A stretch of DNA of 32,437 nucleotides from an uncultured Granulosicoccaceae bacterium (GCA_937922015.1 CAKZVB010000083.1:1-32437), one strand, 5' to 3'; counted from the first letter of the stretch, positions 1-8,078 are shown. A program made the numbers and translations. Notes: generated from the letters alone by a model not told the origin.

Positions 1-336
1 CATGACAATCGACATCGCAGCGAGGGCTGTTATGCGTTCCGGGTTTGTTCGAATGACATTCCAGATAACAAGTTGGAATTAGTGGTCACGTTGCATTAAC
101 CTTTCCGGCTATCCTAACTCGCGGGAGGGGAGATACAGCGCAATCAGTGCATGTGTTATGCTTGAAAAGCAAGTCACACAAGATGGCACCGATTTTTCCA
201 CAGTCATGTTTCCCGCATAGTTAAAGGTGCAAATTGTGCTTTTCGTTGGTTTGAAACTACAACAGATCGATGAAAATTATCAGGACAAAAAAGGCACAGT
301 TGTTTTCCGTGTGCCTAAGAAGTTGGATGTTAAAGG
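1..336. other. Intergenic region without a firm gene
   Basis: I find no long coding frame, RNA gene or strong repeat here. A 26-codon frame at 2-82 lacks a recognisable ribosome site and is probably chance. A possible 37-codon GTG-started frame at 227-340 is listed separately. Confidence 0.5.
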
Positions 337-340
337 ATGA
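227..340 (+). CDS. Possible small ORF coupled to the next small gene
   Basis: A 37-codon frame can start at GTG 227 and ends with TGA at 338-340. It overlaps the ATG of the following small membrane ORF (337) as ATGA, the same coupling used by many real gene pairs in this window. The predicted peptide has a hydrophobic start and a basic end (FRVPKKLDVKG). I recognise no family. An in-frame TAG lies just upstream at 218, so it is not the tail of a longer gene unless frameshifted. The start is weak, and the only support is the overlap. It could be noise. Confidence 0.2.
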   Translation: MQIVLFVGLKLQQIDENYQDKKGTVVFRVPKKLDVKG

Positions 341-498
341 ATTTGCTAACAGAAGCTATCTTGCTGGTTATCGGGGTGGCGTTATTTATCTATGCATTTC
401 TTAAAATGTCCGAGCAGGATGGATGGCTTGGTCATATTGCGGGTGTGCTGGGGCTGGGGCTGATAGCCGCGGCGGTTTACCTGTCGCGAACAGGTTGA
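337..498 (+). CDS. Small hypothetical membrane protein (53 aa)
   Basis: A 53-codon frame starts at ATG 337 and ends at TGA 496-498. The product has two hydrophobic stretches, roughly residues 4-23 and 34-50, separated by a short polar loop (KMSEQDGW). This fits a two-helix inner-membrane miniprotein. The AAAGG sequence abuts the ATG rather than sitting at normal spacing, so translation may depend on coupling to the overlapping frame ending at 340. It is convergent with the tct operon. I do not recognise the family and assign no function. Confidence 0.42.
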   Translation: MNLLTEAILLVIGVALFIYAFLKMSEQDGWLGHIAGVLGLGLIAAAVYLSRTG

Positions 499-513
499 CC
501 AGCAACTTGTATT

Positions 514-536
514 AAAAGCCGAGTTCATCGTCGGTT
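514..536 (-). terminator. Weak possible terminator of the tct operon
   Basis: Read on the minus strand just beyond the tctA stop, CCGA and TCGG form a 4-bp stem around an 8-base loop, followed by CTTTT. The stem is short for an intrinsic terminator, so this is a tentative call based on position and the T run. Confidence 0.25.
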
Positions 537-546
537 GATAAATAGC

Positions 547-2043
547 TTACTTTTTTTGATGTGCAGTTATCAGGCGATAACTGCAGCGTAATAGTGGTAT
601 CAGCCAGAGCAGTATCACCGTTATACCAAGCACTGCGGCAATAGGTCTGGAAAAGAAACCCGCCAGTTCACCATCGGCCTTGATCATCGAAGACATAAAA
701 TTGTCCTCAAGCATAGTGCCAAGTACGATACCCAGTATTGTTGGTGCTACCGGAAATCCGTTTTCTTCCATGATGTAGGCGATGACGCCCATCACCAGCA
801 TCACGCTGATTCCAAAGACAGAGTTATTGATAGCAAAGGAGCCTACTACACAGAACATCAGGATAATCGGGATCAGTACATGTCTTGGCACACGAAGCAT
901 CTGGCGGGATAAGCGGATTGCTAAAAAGCCAAGTGGTATCAGCGCCAGATTTGCGACGAAAAATACCACAAATACCGCGTAGATGAGTTCCGGCTGATTC
1001 ATAAACACGGTAGGGCCCGGGTTCATTCCCTTCATGTATAACACACCGATCACGATAGCAGTAATTGAGTCTCCGGGAATACCAAATACAATCGCCGGCA
1101 CCCACGCACCGGACAAACCGGCATTGTTTGCGGTGCCTGCGTCGACCAGTCCTTCCACATGGCCTGTACCGTATGCCTTTTTGTTTTTAGAGAATTTTTT
1201 CGATACCGCATACGCTATCCAGGCGGCTATATCAGCACCGGCGCCGGGTAGTATTCCAATCACAGCGCCGATAGCGCCGCCGCGAAATACATTTAATTTA
1301 TACTTACCGATAATTGATCCAAGACCCCTGAACACATTGCGAACCGGTTGTTGCGGTATTGACGGTCCGGTATCGGGTGAGGCAAGAAACCGAAGTACCT
1401 CGGAAATTGCAAACATGCCAATCATTGCGGGTATAAAACTGATGCCACCCATCATCTCCACGCTGCCAAAAGTGAATCGCGGATGTCCGGCAGTGATATC
1501 AATACCAATGGTCGATATAAATAAGCCGATTAACAGTGAGACAAAACCTTTTAAGGTCGAGCCAGTTGAGATGATTACCGCGCAGGATAAACCCAGACAC
1601 GCCAGCCAGAAATACTCGAATGAGGAAAATTTAATTGCAAACTCTGCCAGTGCCGGAGCAGTCAAGGCAAGTACGGCGGAACCCATCAGTCCACCGATTG
1701 CTGCACATACCAGGCTGATTCCAAGAGCGGTTTCTGCTTTGCCTTGTCTGGTCATGGCATAGGCTTCGTCGCAGTAGGCAGCGGAAGCAGGCGTGCCGGG
1801 AATTCTTAACAATGCACCGGGAATATCGCCTGCGAAAATAGCCATTGCAACAGTAGTAACGATGACTGCTATCGCGGGAACCGGCTCCATAAAAAAGGTA
1901 AACGGTATAAGTAACGCCGTTGCCATTGTGGCTGTCAGGCCGGGTATCGAGCCTACAAATAAACCGAACACTGCAGCGAGTAACATCACGCCTAAAACGT
2001 AGGGTGTGAACACAAGCTGGCAAGCCAGCAATAATGTATCCAT
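547..2043 (-). CDS. tctA: Tripartite tricarboxylate transporter, large membrane subunit TctA
   Basis: This is the large, multi-spanning permease subunit of a TTT transporter, which imports carboxylates using a periplasmic binding protein and an ion gradient. The 498-residue product has the family length and hydrophobic pattern. The N-terminal glycine/proline motif SIPGLT is at about residues 32-37. A second copy (GILPGAGADIAAW) occurs mid-protein, followed by TANNAG and GIPGDS, typical of TctA. A frame open to GTG 2049 is possible, but ATG 2043 is preferred because the tctB stop and this start form TGATG, a one-base overlap implying translational coupling. It lies last in tctC-tctB-tctA. The substrate cannot be read from sequence; the divergent sugar-acid genes hint at an organic or sugar acid. 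Confidence 0.93.
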   Translation of the reverse strand: MDTLLLACQLVFTPYVLGVMLLAAVFGLFVGSIPGLTATMATALLIPFTFFMEPVPAIAVIVTTVAMAIFAGDIPGALLRIPGTPASAAYCDEAYAMTRQGKAETALGISLVCAAIGGLMGSAVLALTAPALAEFAIKFSSFEYFWLACLGLSCAVIISTGSTLKGFVSLLIGLFISTIGIDITAGHPRFTFGSVEMMGGISFIPAMIGMFAISEVLRFLASPDTGPSIPQQPVRNVFRGLGSIIGKYKLNVFRGGAIGAVIGILPGAGADIAAWIAYAVSKKFSKNKKAYGTGHVEGLVDAGTANNAGLSGAWVPAIVFGIPGDSITAIVIGVLYMKGMNPGPTVFMNQPELIYAVFVVFFVANLALIPLGFLAIRLSRQMLRVPRHVLIPIILMFCVVGSFAINNSVFGISVMLVMGVIAYIMEENGFPVAPTILGIVLGTMLEDNFMSSMIKADGELAGFFSRPIAAVLGITVILLWLIPLLRCSYRLITAHQKK

Positions 2044-2513
2044 CACCACACCAGCCCTTGCAACAGCCCCGGAGGCAATGGCACGAGCAGTACTTTGGCG
2101 AAAATAAATTGAATGATCAGGGTGGCGGTAATCGCAACGGCTAAGGAAATATAAATAGTCGAACCCAAACGATACAGCAGAGTCGTCATGATAATTATCG
2201 ACATTGGAATGAAGCCGATGACCGAAGAAAACACAATGTATAGAAGCAGCGCGATCAAAAGAATACTTATGTTTACACGGGCGTCAGAGTTGTCGGTGTT
2301 TGTCTGGATCCATATCGGCTCCGTGCGGTAGGCAAGCAAGCCACGTGCAATAAGCAACAGGCCGCAGGCAATTAACCCCAGACCGATCAGTGTCGGGAAA
2401 AGATCAGGTCCGTAAGATTGGCCATGCAGGGAAGGGAAGGTGCGGGCGTAGGCGATTTCTGCCACGGCAAAAACCACCAGCGCCGCACCGGTAATGGCAT
2501 CGTTTAGACGCAC
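2043..2513 (-). CDS. tctB: Tripartite tricarboxylate transporter, small membrane subunit TctB
   Basis: The 156-residue product is a hydrophobic protein with about four membrane segments, matching the size and pattern of the poorly conserved TctB subunit. An N-terminal pair of helices (residues about 5-55) and a C-terminal pair (about 80-145) flank a polar loop. The only sensible start is GTG at 2513; no in-frame ATG precedes the hydrophobic core. It lies 26 bases after tctC and overlaps tctA by one base. Family assignment rests mainly on context and topology, since TctB proteins diverge strongly. Confidence 0.85.
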   Translation of the reverse strand: MRLNDAITGAALVVFAVAEIAYARTFPSLHGQSYGPDLFPTLIGLGLIACGLLLIARGLLAYRTEPIWIQTNTDNSDARVNISILLIALLLYIVFSSVIGFIPMSIIIMTTLLYRLGSTIYISLAVAITATLIIQFIFAKVLLVPLPPGLLQGLVW

Positions 2514-2539
2514 TTTGGAACTATTGTTGTAACGTTGAG

Positions 2540-3526
2540 CTATTTGGCAAGTCCGACCGCTTGCATTACTTCACCCAGTGCTGCATCGCTGCTGGTCATC
2601 CACTCGGCAAATTCGTCACCCGGCTTCCAGACCAGGCCAAATCCGCGCCCCTTCATGAAGTCTTGAAACTCCGCAGACTTCCATACTTTCTCTAACGCTG
2701 CAGTCAACGTAGCAGTGACATCATCAGGCAGTCCCTTCGGGCCGGCCAGACCACGCCATGCAGACATTTGCCAATCGAGACCGGTAGCTTCTTTAAGTGT
2801 GGGGACGTCTGGAAACGCACCAATTCTGTCGGTATCCATCACAGCGAGTGATTTTACTTTACCAGCGTCGATAAGCGCGGAAGCTTCAACGATAGAACAG
2901 GTCACGATATCCACGCCTCCAGCGACAAGTTCCTGCAAGCCGGGGGCAGCACCTTTAGATGGTACCCATGGAGCAGCGTCTGGTCCAAGCCCGCCGGTGT
3001 TTAACATGCCTGCCAGTGCCAGGTGCCAGATGCCACCCTGGCCGGTACCGGAACCCTTGTGTTCGCCCGGGTTTGCTTTGATCGCGTCAAATGCATCCTG
3101 TGCTGTTTCCCACGGTGAGTCTGCACGTACCTGCAATCCCGCTGCGTCGTAATTGTAGAGGGCTATAGGTGTGTAGTCAGCGCCGGTGAGTTCTGTCAGT
3201 CCGGCCCAATGCATCATGCCGGTCTCAACGGTGATAACACCGATGGTGTATCCATCGGGTTTTGCGGTGGCAATAGCGGAGTGGCCAACCACGCCGCTGC
3301 CGCCGGTTCGATTGACGACATTAAATGGCTGACCGAGTTCTTTTTCCATCAAACTACCGATCATTCTGCCGGTGGCGTCGGTACCACCGCCAGCACCCCA
3401 GGGGACAATCAGGGTGACGGGTCGCTCAGGATAAGCGGCGTGTGCTATTCCGCTCATTAGGCTGCAAAAAATGGAAACTGCACCCAGGCAGGTGACTAGT
3501 GATCGTGACGGTAGTAGTCTTTTCAT
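2540..3526 (-). CDS. tctC: TTT periplasmic substrate-binding protein (TctC/Bug family)
   Basis: This is a periplasmic receptor delivering a carboxylate ligand to TctAB. The start is set at ATG 3526, not the longer open frame to 3589, because GGAGG lies at 3537-3541 ten bases upstream and the protein then opens with a clean signal peptide (basic MKRLLPSR, hydrophobic core, cut near AHA, residue 30). The mature protein begins AYPERPVTLIVPWGAGGGTD, the hallmark Bug-family opening. At 328 residues it has the usual length. It heads the operon with tctB and tctA and is divergent from the sugar-acid gene at 3797. Bug receptors bind many organic acids and amides, so the ligand is open. Confidence 0.92.
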   Translation of the reverse strand: MKRLLPSRSLVTCLGAVSIFCSLMSGIAHAAYPERPVTLIVPWGAGGGTDATGRMIGSLMEKELGQPFNVVNRTGGSGVVGHSAIATAKPDGYTIGVITVETGMMHWAGLTELTGADYTPIALYNYDAAGLQVRADSPWETAQDAFDAIKANPGEHKGSGTGQGGIWHLALAGMLNTGGLGPDAAPWVPSKGAAPGLQELVAGGVDIVTCSIVEASALIDAGKVKSLAVMDTDRIGAFPDVPTLKEATGLDWQMSAWRGLAGPKGLPDDVTATLTAALEKVWKSAEFQDFMKGRGFGLVWKPGDEFAEWMTSSDAALGEVMQAVGLAK

Positions 3527-3796
3527 ACGATGTTTTCCTCCAATTGTAGGTGGCGTGCAGACCTGTGGCGGTCCGTCGCACTTTAGCAAACTAAACTACA
3601 TTAGCCTTGGTCACAAGGATTTTTGTTTGGGTTTTAGTCGTGATGTTGATTCCGCAATTGAGTGCGCCAGTCAATTTTAACCAGTGCCCATGTATTTGGA
3701 CAACAGCAACAAATATCGCAGAAAGGCGTGTGTGGATGATTTATTTGCCGGCAATCCCACTATAATGGCGCTCATGCGAGCAGATCATAAAAATCG
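3527..3796. promoter_or_regulatory. Divergent promoter region, tct operon / sugar-acid operon
   Basis: This 270-bp spacer must hold promoters for both directions. On the plus strand a perfect TATAAT lies at 3761-3766, about 30 bases before the gene at 3797, with only a weak -35 (GATTTA at 3738-3743, 17-bp spacing). On the minus strand the tctC ribosome site GGAGG is at 3537-3541. A stretch at 3648-3671 partly resembles the palindrome at 6714-6737, with about 14 of the first 20 bases alike, and could be a degenerate second site for the same regulator. Confidence 0.45.
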
Positions 3797-4948
3797 ATGA
3801 AAATCTCCGCCGTTGATATCTTTGTCCTGTCCACTCCTCTGGACACTCCTTTCGCGTTTTCACAGGGCTGGGTTCAGCGACGTTCTGCAACGCTGGTTCG
3901 CGTCACCACCGATGATGGTCTGACAGGGTGGGGCGAGGCTTTTGCGCAGGGTTTAGAGCCACCTGAAATTGCTGCCGCCGTAATCGAGCATGCCCTGAAG
4001 CCGCTATTGATTGGCAGGAACCCTCTGGATATCTCAGTGTTATGGCAAAGCATGTACACCCAAAGCAGAGATTATGGCCGCAAAGGATCTGTAATTTCGG
4101 CGATAAGTGCGGTAGACACAGCTCTATGGGACATCAGTGGTCACTTTTATCAGCAACCGGTTTATCAACTGCTTGGTGGCGCGCATCGGACCAGCGTTAA
4201 ACCCTACGCCACCGGTTTCTACCGGTTGGAAGGACAAAACGAGAGTGCCAGGCTAAGCGAAGAGGCGATACAACACCGCGATGCGGGGTTTAGCGCGATG
4301 AAAATAAAGCTTGGTTTCGGTGTTGCAGACGACATAGCAGTGATGGAGGCAATCAACAAAGCGCTTGATGATCCTGCTATCGAACTAATGGTTGACAGTA
4401 ATCATGCCTATGGTCGTTCAGAGGCACTCAAGCTTGGGCGTGCGCTTGAGCAATACAATCTGCGCTGGTATGAAGAACCCGTGGTGCCGGAAGATATCGA
4501 AGGCTATGCAGAGCTCCGGCGCAAGCTTGATGTTCCCATAGCGGGCGGTGAAAACGAACACACGGCCTACGGATTTAATCAATTGTTTCGACAGGATGCG
4601 CTGGATATCGCGCAGCCCGATATCGGTTCATGCGGGGGCATAACAGCGGCGCGTGATATCATAGCGCTGGCGCAGTCCAATGGGGTGGCGGTTAATCCTC
4701 ACGTATGGGGCAGTGCCATTGCTCAGGCGGCTTCATTGCAATTGATTGCAGCGCTGCCGGTGCCAAATCATTCCTTGTATGCACAGCAACCGATACTCGA
4801 ATATGACCGCTCATCGCACCCGTTCAGGCAACAGCTGATCACCGCCCCGTGGGCTATGCAGGGTGGCATGATCCATATTCCCGACGGGCCCGGGCTTGGT
4901 ATTGAGGTTCGTATGGATACCGTAGCGCAGTATCAGGTTAACGCGTAA
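3797..4948 (+). CDS. Enolase-superfamily sugar-acid cycloisomerase/dehydratase (galactarolactone cycloisomerase-like)
   Basis: This 383-residue protein belongs to the mandelate racemase/muconate-lactonizing group. All expected catalytic residues are visible: the KxK base K169/K171 (KIKLGFG), metal ligands D200 (VDSN), E226 (YEEP) and E252 (GGEN), and the His-Asp dyad D275 (QPD) and H302 (PHVWG). From memory it closely resembles Agrobacterium D-galactarolactone cycloisomerase, including EYDRSSHPFRQ and IPDGPGLGIE near the C-terminus. The next two genes make and cleave 2-keto-3-deoxy-6-phosphogalactonate, so the product here is probably 2-keto-3-deoxygalactonate. The substrate could be galactonate (DgoD role), 3,6-anhydro-galactonate (another enolase-superfamily cycloisomerase activity) or a related lactone. 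The start has no clear ribosome site but fits the N-terminus of the family. Confidence 0.9.
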   Translation: MKISAVDIFVLSTPLDTPFAFSQGWVQRRSATLVRVTTDDGLTGWGEAFAQGLEPPEIAAAVIEHALKPLLIGRNPLDISVLWQSMYTQSRDYGRKGSVISAISAVDTALWDISGHFYQQPVYQLLGGAHRTSVKPYATGFYRLEGQNESARLSEEAIQHRDAGFSAMKIKLGFGVADDIAVMEAINKALDDPAIELMVDSNHAYGRSEALKLGRALEQYNLRWYEEPVVPEDIEGYAELRRKLDVPIAGGENEHTAYGFNQLFRQDALDIAQPDIGSCGGITAARDIIALAQSNGVAVNPHVWGSAIAQAASLQLIAALPVPNHSLYAQQPILEYDRSSHPFRQQLITAPWAMQGGMIHIPDGPGLGIEVRMDTVAQYQVNA

Positions 4949-4955
4949 TTTCCCT

Positions 4956-5915
4956 ATGAGTGAACAGCGGATTGTGGCAGGGGTAGACTGGGGGTCGAGT
5001 TCATTCAGGGCGTACCGTTTTGATCACGGCAAAATAACAGACTCAATAACCGCACCAAAGGGTATTAAGTTTATCGATCAGCAGGCAGGTAAAAAATCTG
5101 ATCAATTTGAACAGCTGCTGTTTGACCTGATCGGAGGCTGGCTCGAGCCTGGTGATGGTGTATTGCTGTCCGGCATGATAACCAGCGTTAACGGTTGGGT
5201 TGAAACACCCTACCTTGAATGTCCGGTTAGTTGTCCGGCAGTTGCTACCCGGTTAACGTGCAAATCCGTAAGAGGTATTAATCTGAACTTTCTACCCGGC
5301 GTGTGTCAGCGTGTTCCGCACGCCGATGTTATGCGCGGTGAAGAGCTTCAGTTGTTGGGCGCAGGCATCAACAACACAACAAACTTAATGGTAATGCCGG
5401 GCACTCACTGCAAATGGGCGTTTACAGATTCAGATACCCTGTTGCAATTTCGAACCGTGATGACCGGTGAATTGTATGATGCGCTATACAACCATACATT
5501 GCTGGGGCAGTTCTCGTCGGGTGAACAATGGAGCAATGCGTCTTTCGTGACTGGTGTCGAAAAAGGCTATAGAAGTAACGCTATTGTCAGTGAGTTTTTT
5601 AGCTGTCGCTCAGGTGTGCTGTTAAACGAAATAGAAGCAGAGTATAGCCATTGCTACCTGTCGGGGCTTTTGATCGGCAGCGAGATCAGGGAAGGGCTGA
5701 CGATGATTCCAGCCGCCGAGTCTGCAGAGGTAACTTTAATAGGTACCGACTCTCTGTGTGATCGATATACCACAGCGTTTGAACATCTGGGAGTCGATGT
5801 GTCGCGGTTCACGGCGACTCAGGCATTGTCAGATAATTCAAACTATATAAACGATGCGGCCGCCGCCGGCTTTTCGATGCTGATCAATAACTTCAACAAG
5901 ACGGTCACTACATGA
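4956..5915 (+). CDS. dgoK: 2-dehydro-3-deoxygalactonokinase
   Basis: The predicted reaction is ATP-dependent phosphorylation of 2-keto-3-deoxygalactonate to its 6-phosphate in the cytoplasm. The 319-residue protein opens with the phosphate-binding motif GVDWGSSSFRAYRF (residues 9-22), typical of DgoK. It also shows LSGMITSVNGW, the acid and glycine-rich stretch VMPGTHCKW, and the C-terminal LIGTDSLCDRY characteristic of the family. Length is normal. It starts 8 bases after the cycloisomerase gene and overlaps the aldolase gene by ATGA. With its neighbours it completes the lower De Ley-Doudoroff route. Confidence 0.92.
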   Translation: MSEQRIVAGVDWGSSSFRAYRFDHGKITDSITAPKGIKFIDQQAGKKSDQFEQLLFDLIGGWLEPGDGVLLSGMITSVNGWVETPYLECPVSCPAVATRLTCKSVRGINLNFLPGVCQRVPHADVMRGEELQLLGAGINNTTNLMVMPGTHCKWAFTDSDTLLQFRTVMTGELYDALYNHTLLGQFSSGEQWSNASFVTGVEKGYRSNAIVSEFFSCRSGVLLNEIEAEYSHCYLSGLLIGSEIREGLTMIPAAESAEVTLIGTDSLCDRYTTAFEHLGVDVSRFTATQALSDNSNYINDAAAAGFSMLINNFNKTVTT

Positions 5916-6553
5916 TTGATTCTCTGGTGCAACAATGGCAGTCCGCACTGGACGATCTGCCGTTAATAGCAATACTGCGCGGCGTCACCCCCGATGAGGC
6001 GGTCCCGGTAGCCACTGCATTGATAAAATCAGGTTTCTCAATTATCGAGGTGCCACTAAACTCACCGACACCGCTGGAGACAATTAACATACTGAGCACT
6101 GAGCTTGGTGCCTGCTGTATTATCGGCGCAGGTACGGTACTGAACGATGTGCAGGCAAATGATGTGTATGAAGCCGGTGGTCAACTGATTGTTGCTCCCA
6201 ACTTCGCACCAGCTGTGGCGCGTGTCGCCAGAGAAACCTCGTTGATCTACTGCCCCGGTATTGCCACTCCGACAGAAGCTTTCAATGCACTGGATGCCGG
6301 TGCTGCGGCTTTAAAGCTGTTCCCTGCTGAAATGATCAGCCCGCAGGTTGTAGGCGCTATGCGTGCGGTATTACCCGCGGCGGTGCAGCTGTTGCCGGTG
6401 GGTGGTATTACTCCTGATAACATGGCAGCCTACGTCAGTGCCGGTGCAAACGGGTTTGGAATCGGCTCGGCTCTGTATAAACCGGGCGTCACAATTGACA
6501 GTATTAGCGCTAATGCACAAGTATTCGTTAAGGCTTATAAGAGTATTCAGTAG
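5912..6553 (+). CDS. dgoA: 2-dehydro-3-deoxy-6-phosphogalactonate aldolase
   Basis: This is a class I KDPG/KDPGal aldolase giving pyruvate and glyceraldehyde 3-phosphate. The 213-residue TIM-barrel protein carries PLIAILRGVTPDEA (residues 17-30), E46 in IIEVPLNSP, IGAGTVL (71-77), and the Schiff-base lysine K135 in ALKLFPAE. The C-terminal phosphate-binding loops VGGITPDN and GIGSALY are present. The pattern matches DgoA more closely than Eda. Its ATG overlaps the dgoK stop (ATGA). It is followed by a 223-bp gap with an apparent internal promoter, so the first three genes may form a distinct transcription unit. Confidence 0.92.
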   Translation: MIDSLVQQWQSALDDLPLIAILRGVTPDEAVPVATALIKSGFSIIEVPLNSPTPLETINILSTELGACCIIGAGTVLNDVQANDVYEAGGQLIVAPNFAPAVARVARETSLIYCPGIATPTEAFNALDAGAAALKLFPAEMISPQVVGAMRAVLPAAVQLLPVGGITPDNMAAYVSAGANGFGIGSALYKPGVTIDSISANAQVFVKAYKSIQ

Positions 6554-6672
6554 TAGTGTTTTTCAACGCCTTGTCCCGCTATTCAATTGTATTGTGGAAA
6601 CTCCAGGTCGCGGCATTGATCTACGTCTACTCTAATCCGTCAGATGGGTTAGTCACGGCGTCGTATTGACAA

Positions 6673-6701
6673 TTGCATAAAACTTTTGCCGGTGATAGCA
6701 T
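6673..6701 (+). promoter_or_regulatory. Candidate promoter for the sugar ABC operon
   Basis: TTGCAT (6673-6678) and TAGCAT (6696-6701) are separated by 17 bases. This would place transcription start near 6708, just before the 24-bp palindrome. An alternative -35, TTGACA at 6666-6671, has no well-spaced -10. Confidence 0.35.
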
Positions 6702-6713
6702 CGTCGTTCAACC

Positions 6714-6737
6714 GATTCTGCATTCGAATGCAGAATC
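6714..6737. promoter_or_regulatory. Perfect 24-bp palindrome, probable LacI-family operator
   Basis: The half-site GATTCTGCATTC is followed immediately by its exact reverse complement, with no spacer. The core TGCATTCGAATGCA has the central CG and the outer TG...CA expected of LacI/GalR-family operators. It lies right after the candidate promoter and 28 bp before the ribosome site of the binding-protein gene, a natural position for repression. The LacI-family gene at 13782 in the same operon is the obvious candidate regulator. As RNA it could also fold into a hairpin. Confidence 0.6.
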
Positions 6738-6776
6738 AGCAAAAATTTGTCCCAAATAGCCACCAGGAGGAATCAA

Positions 6777-8018
6777 ATGAACAAGATGGTAAAGTCATCG
6801 TTAATAGCGGTTGGTTTGTTGTCTAACTCAGCGATAGCGTTTGCAGGCTGTGGAATTACAGCCGGTACCGTAAATATTATCGGCAACGAGTTTCCGGCTA
6901 TCCAGACTATTGGCGCCGCTGCCAGTGAGTGCGCCGGTGAAGGGGTTGAGGTCAGTACTAATCTGACAAAGGAACATAAGGAAATACAGGTTCCCGGTCT
7001 CAGTGGTGATCCGGCTGAATATACAGCGGCTATTGTAGCAAATTCATCGATTGTTCCACTGATGAATGACGGGCTTGTCAGGCCGCTCGATGATCTGATA
7101 GCAAAGCATGGTGGAAACTTTACCGATAAACAGAAGATAACTATTGGCGGTAAAGTCATGGCGATTGGCTTCATGGCAAACGCCCAGCATCTTGTGTATC
7201 GCAAAGATATTCTTGAGCAGGCGGGTGTTGAGCCGCCAACCTCCTACGAAGATGTATTAGCAGTGGCGGAGGTAATAAAGTCCAAGGGAATCATGAAGTA
7301 TCCGTTTGGCGCTGCCTATGCTGCAGGTTGGGGCATTGCGCAGGAATTCAACAACATGTTTCTAGGCCACGGTGGTGATTTCTTCATCGAAGGATCTCCA
7401 ATGCCGAACATCAATAATCAGATGGGTGTCGACAGCCTGAACATGATGAAATCATTGACCGCCTATATGAACCCTGATTTTCTAACGTTGAATAACAATG
7501 AAATCAACGCAGAATGGAAGGCAGGTAATCTGGCTATTATGCAAATGTGGGGCTCGCGTGCAGGTCCGCTGCTCTCTGATGAAGGCTCTGCCCCCGGTGT
7601 TGCCGAGAATACAGTGCTGTTTAATCCTCCAACGGTAGGCGACGGCAAAGTGCCTGCTACCACATTGTGGTGGGACGGATTTACCATCGCAAGAAATATC
7701 TCTGATGAAGACGCCGAGGCTTCCTACCTGGCATTAGTCAATGCTATCGACCCGAAAATCATGACAGACGAAGTTGCCTCACAGGCGGTATGGATGATTG
7801 ACGGCTATAAGCCCACTCCAGCTTCTGCCGGAGTATTCGCCACTATCGAAGCAGGCGCAAAGCCTTACCCGATGATACCGTACGAGTCACTGCTGCACTC
7901 GGCGTTGGGTGCTGAATTGCCGGATTTTTTCTCAGGCAAAGAGTCTGCTGAAAAAACATTAGCTGATGTTGAAGCAGCCTATATCGTCGCTGCCAAAGAG
8001 AAAGGGTTTATCAATTAA
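6777..8018 (+). CDS. ABC sugar transporter, periplasmic solute-binding protein
   Basis: This is a family-1 extracellular solute-binding protein, the periplasmic receptor for the following permeases and ATPase. ATG 6777 is chosen over the upstream TTG 6747 because AGGAGG sits at 6765-6770 with 6-base spacing, and the protein then starts with a signal peptide (MNKMVKSS, hydrophobic core, cut near AFA, residue 23). At 413 residues it has the normal size. The mature part has the family features, including the ligand-contact stretch NAQHLVYRKDILEQAGVEPPTSYED and the tryptophan-rich MQMWGSRAG and TTLWWDGFTIA. A cysteine lies two residues after the likely cut, but the lipobox is poor. The ligand is unknown; a sugar, polyol or sugar acid fits the operon. 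Confidence 0.92.
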   Translation: MNKMVKSSLIAVGLLSNSAIAFAGCGITAGTVNIIGNEFPAIQTIGAAASECAGEGVEVSTNLTKEHKEIQVPGLSGDPAEYTAAIVANSSIVPLMNDGLVRPLDDLIAKHGGNFTDKQKITIGGKVMAIGFMANAQHLVYRKDILEQAGVEPPTSYEDVLAVAEVIKSKGIMKYPFGAAYAAGWGIAQEFNNMFLGHGGDFFIEGSPMPNINNQMGVDSLNMMKSLTAYMNPDFLTLNNNEINAEWKAGNLAIMQMWGSRAGPLLSDEGSAPGVAENTVLFNPPTVGDGKVPATTLWWDGFTIARNISDEDAEASYLALVNAIDPKIMTDEVASQAVWMIDGYKPTPASAGVFATIEAGAKPYPMIPYESLLHSALGAELPDFFSGKESAEKTLADVEAAYIVAAKEKGFIN

Positions 8019-8056
8019 AGCGCATCGGTAACATTTAAAAGTGATCGAACTGAATC

Positions 8057-8078
8057 GGGAGAGGTTTACACCTCTCCC
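8057..8078 (+). promoter_or_regulatory. Intercistronic stem-loop after the binding-protein gene
   Basis: GGGAGAGGT and ACCTCTCCC form a perfect 9-bp stem with a 4-base loop (TTAC). No T run follows, so it is unlikely to be a full intrinsic terminator. In binding-protein operons such structures often protect the upstream mRNA or attenuate, keeping the receptor in excess over the permeases. Confidence 0.7.

Noticed and set aside
2-82. 26-codon frame at the left edge
   Set aside because: No ribosome site, hydrophobic pattern or overlap supports it.
1034-1762. Long open frame (242 codons) on the plus strand inside tctA
   Set aside because: It lies fully antisense to a clear TctA gene, is rich in proline and isoleucine as expected from a shadow frame, and matches no family I know.
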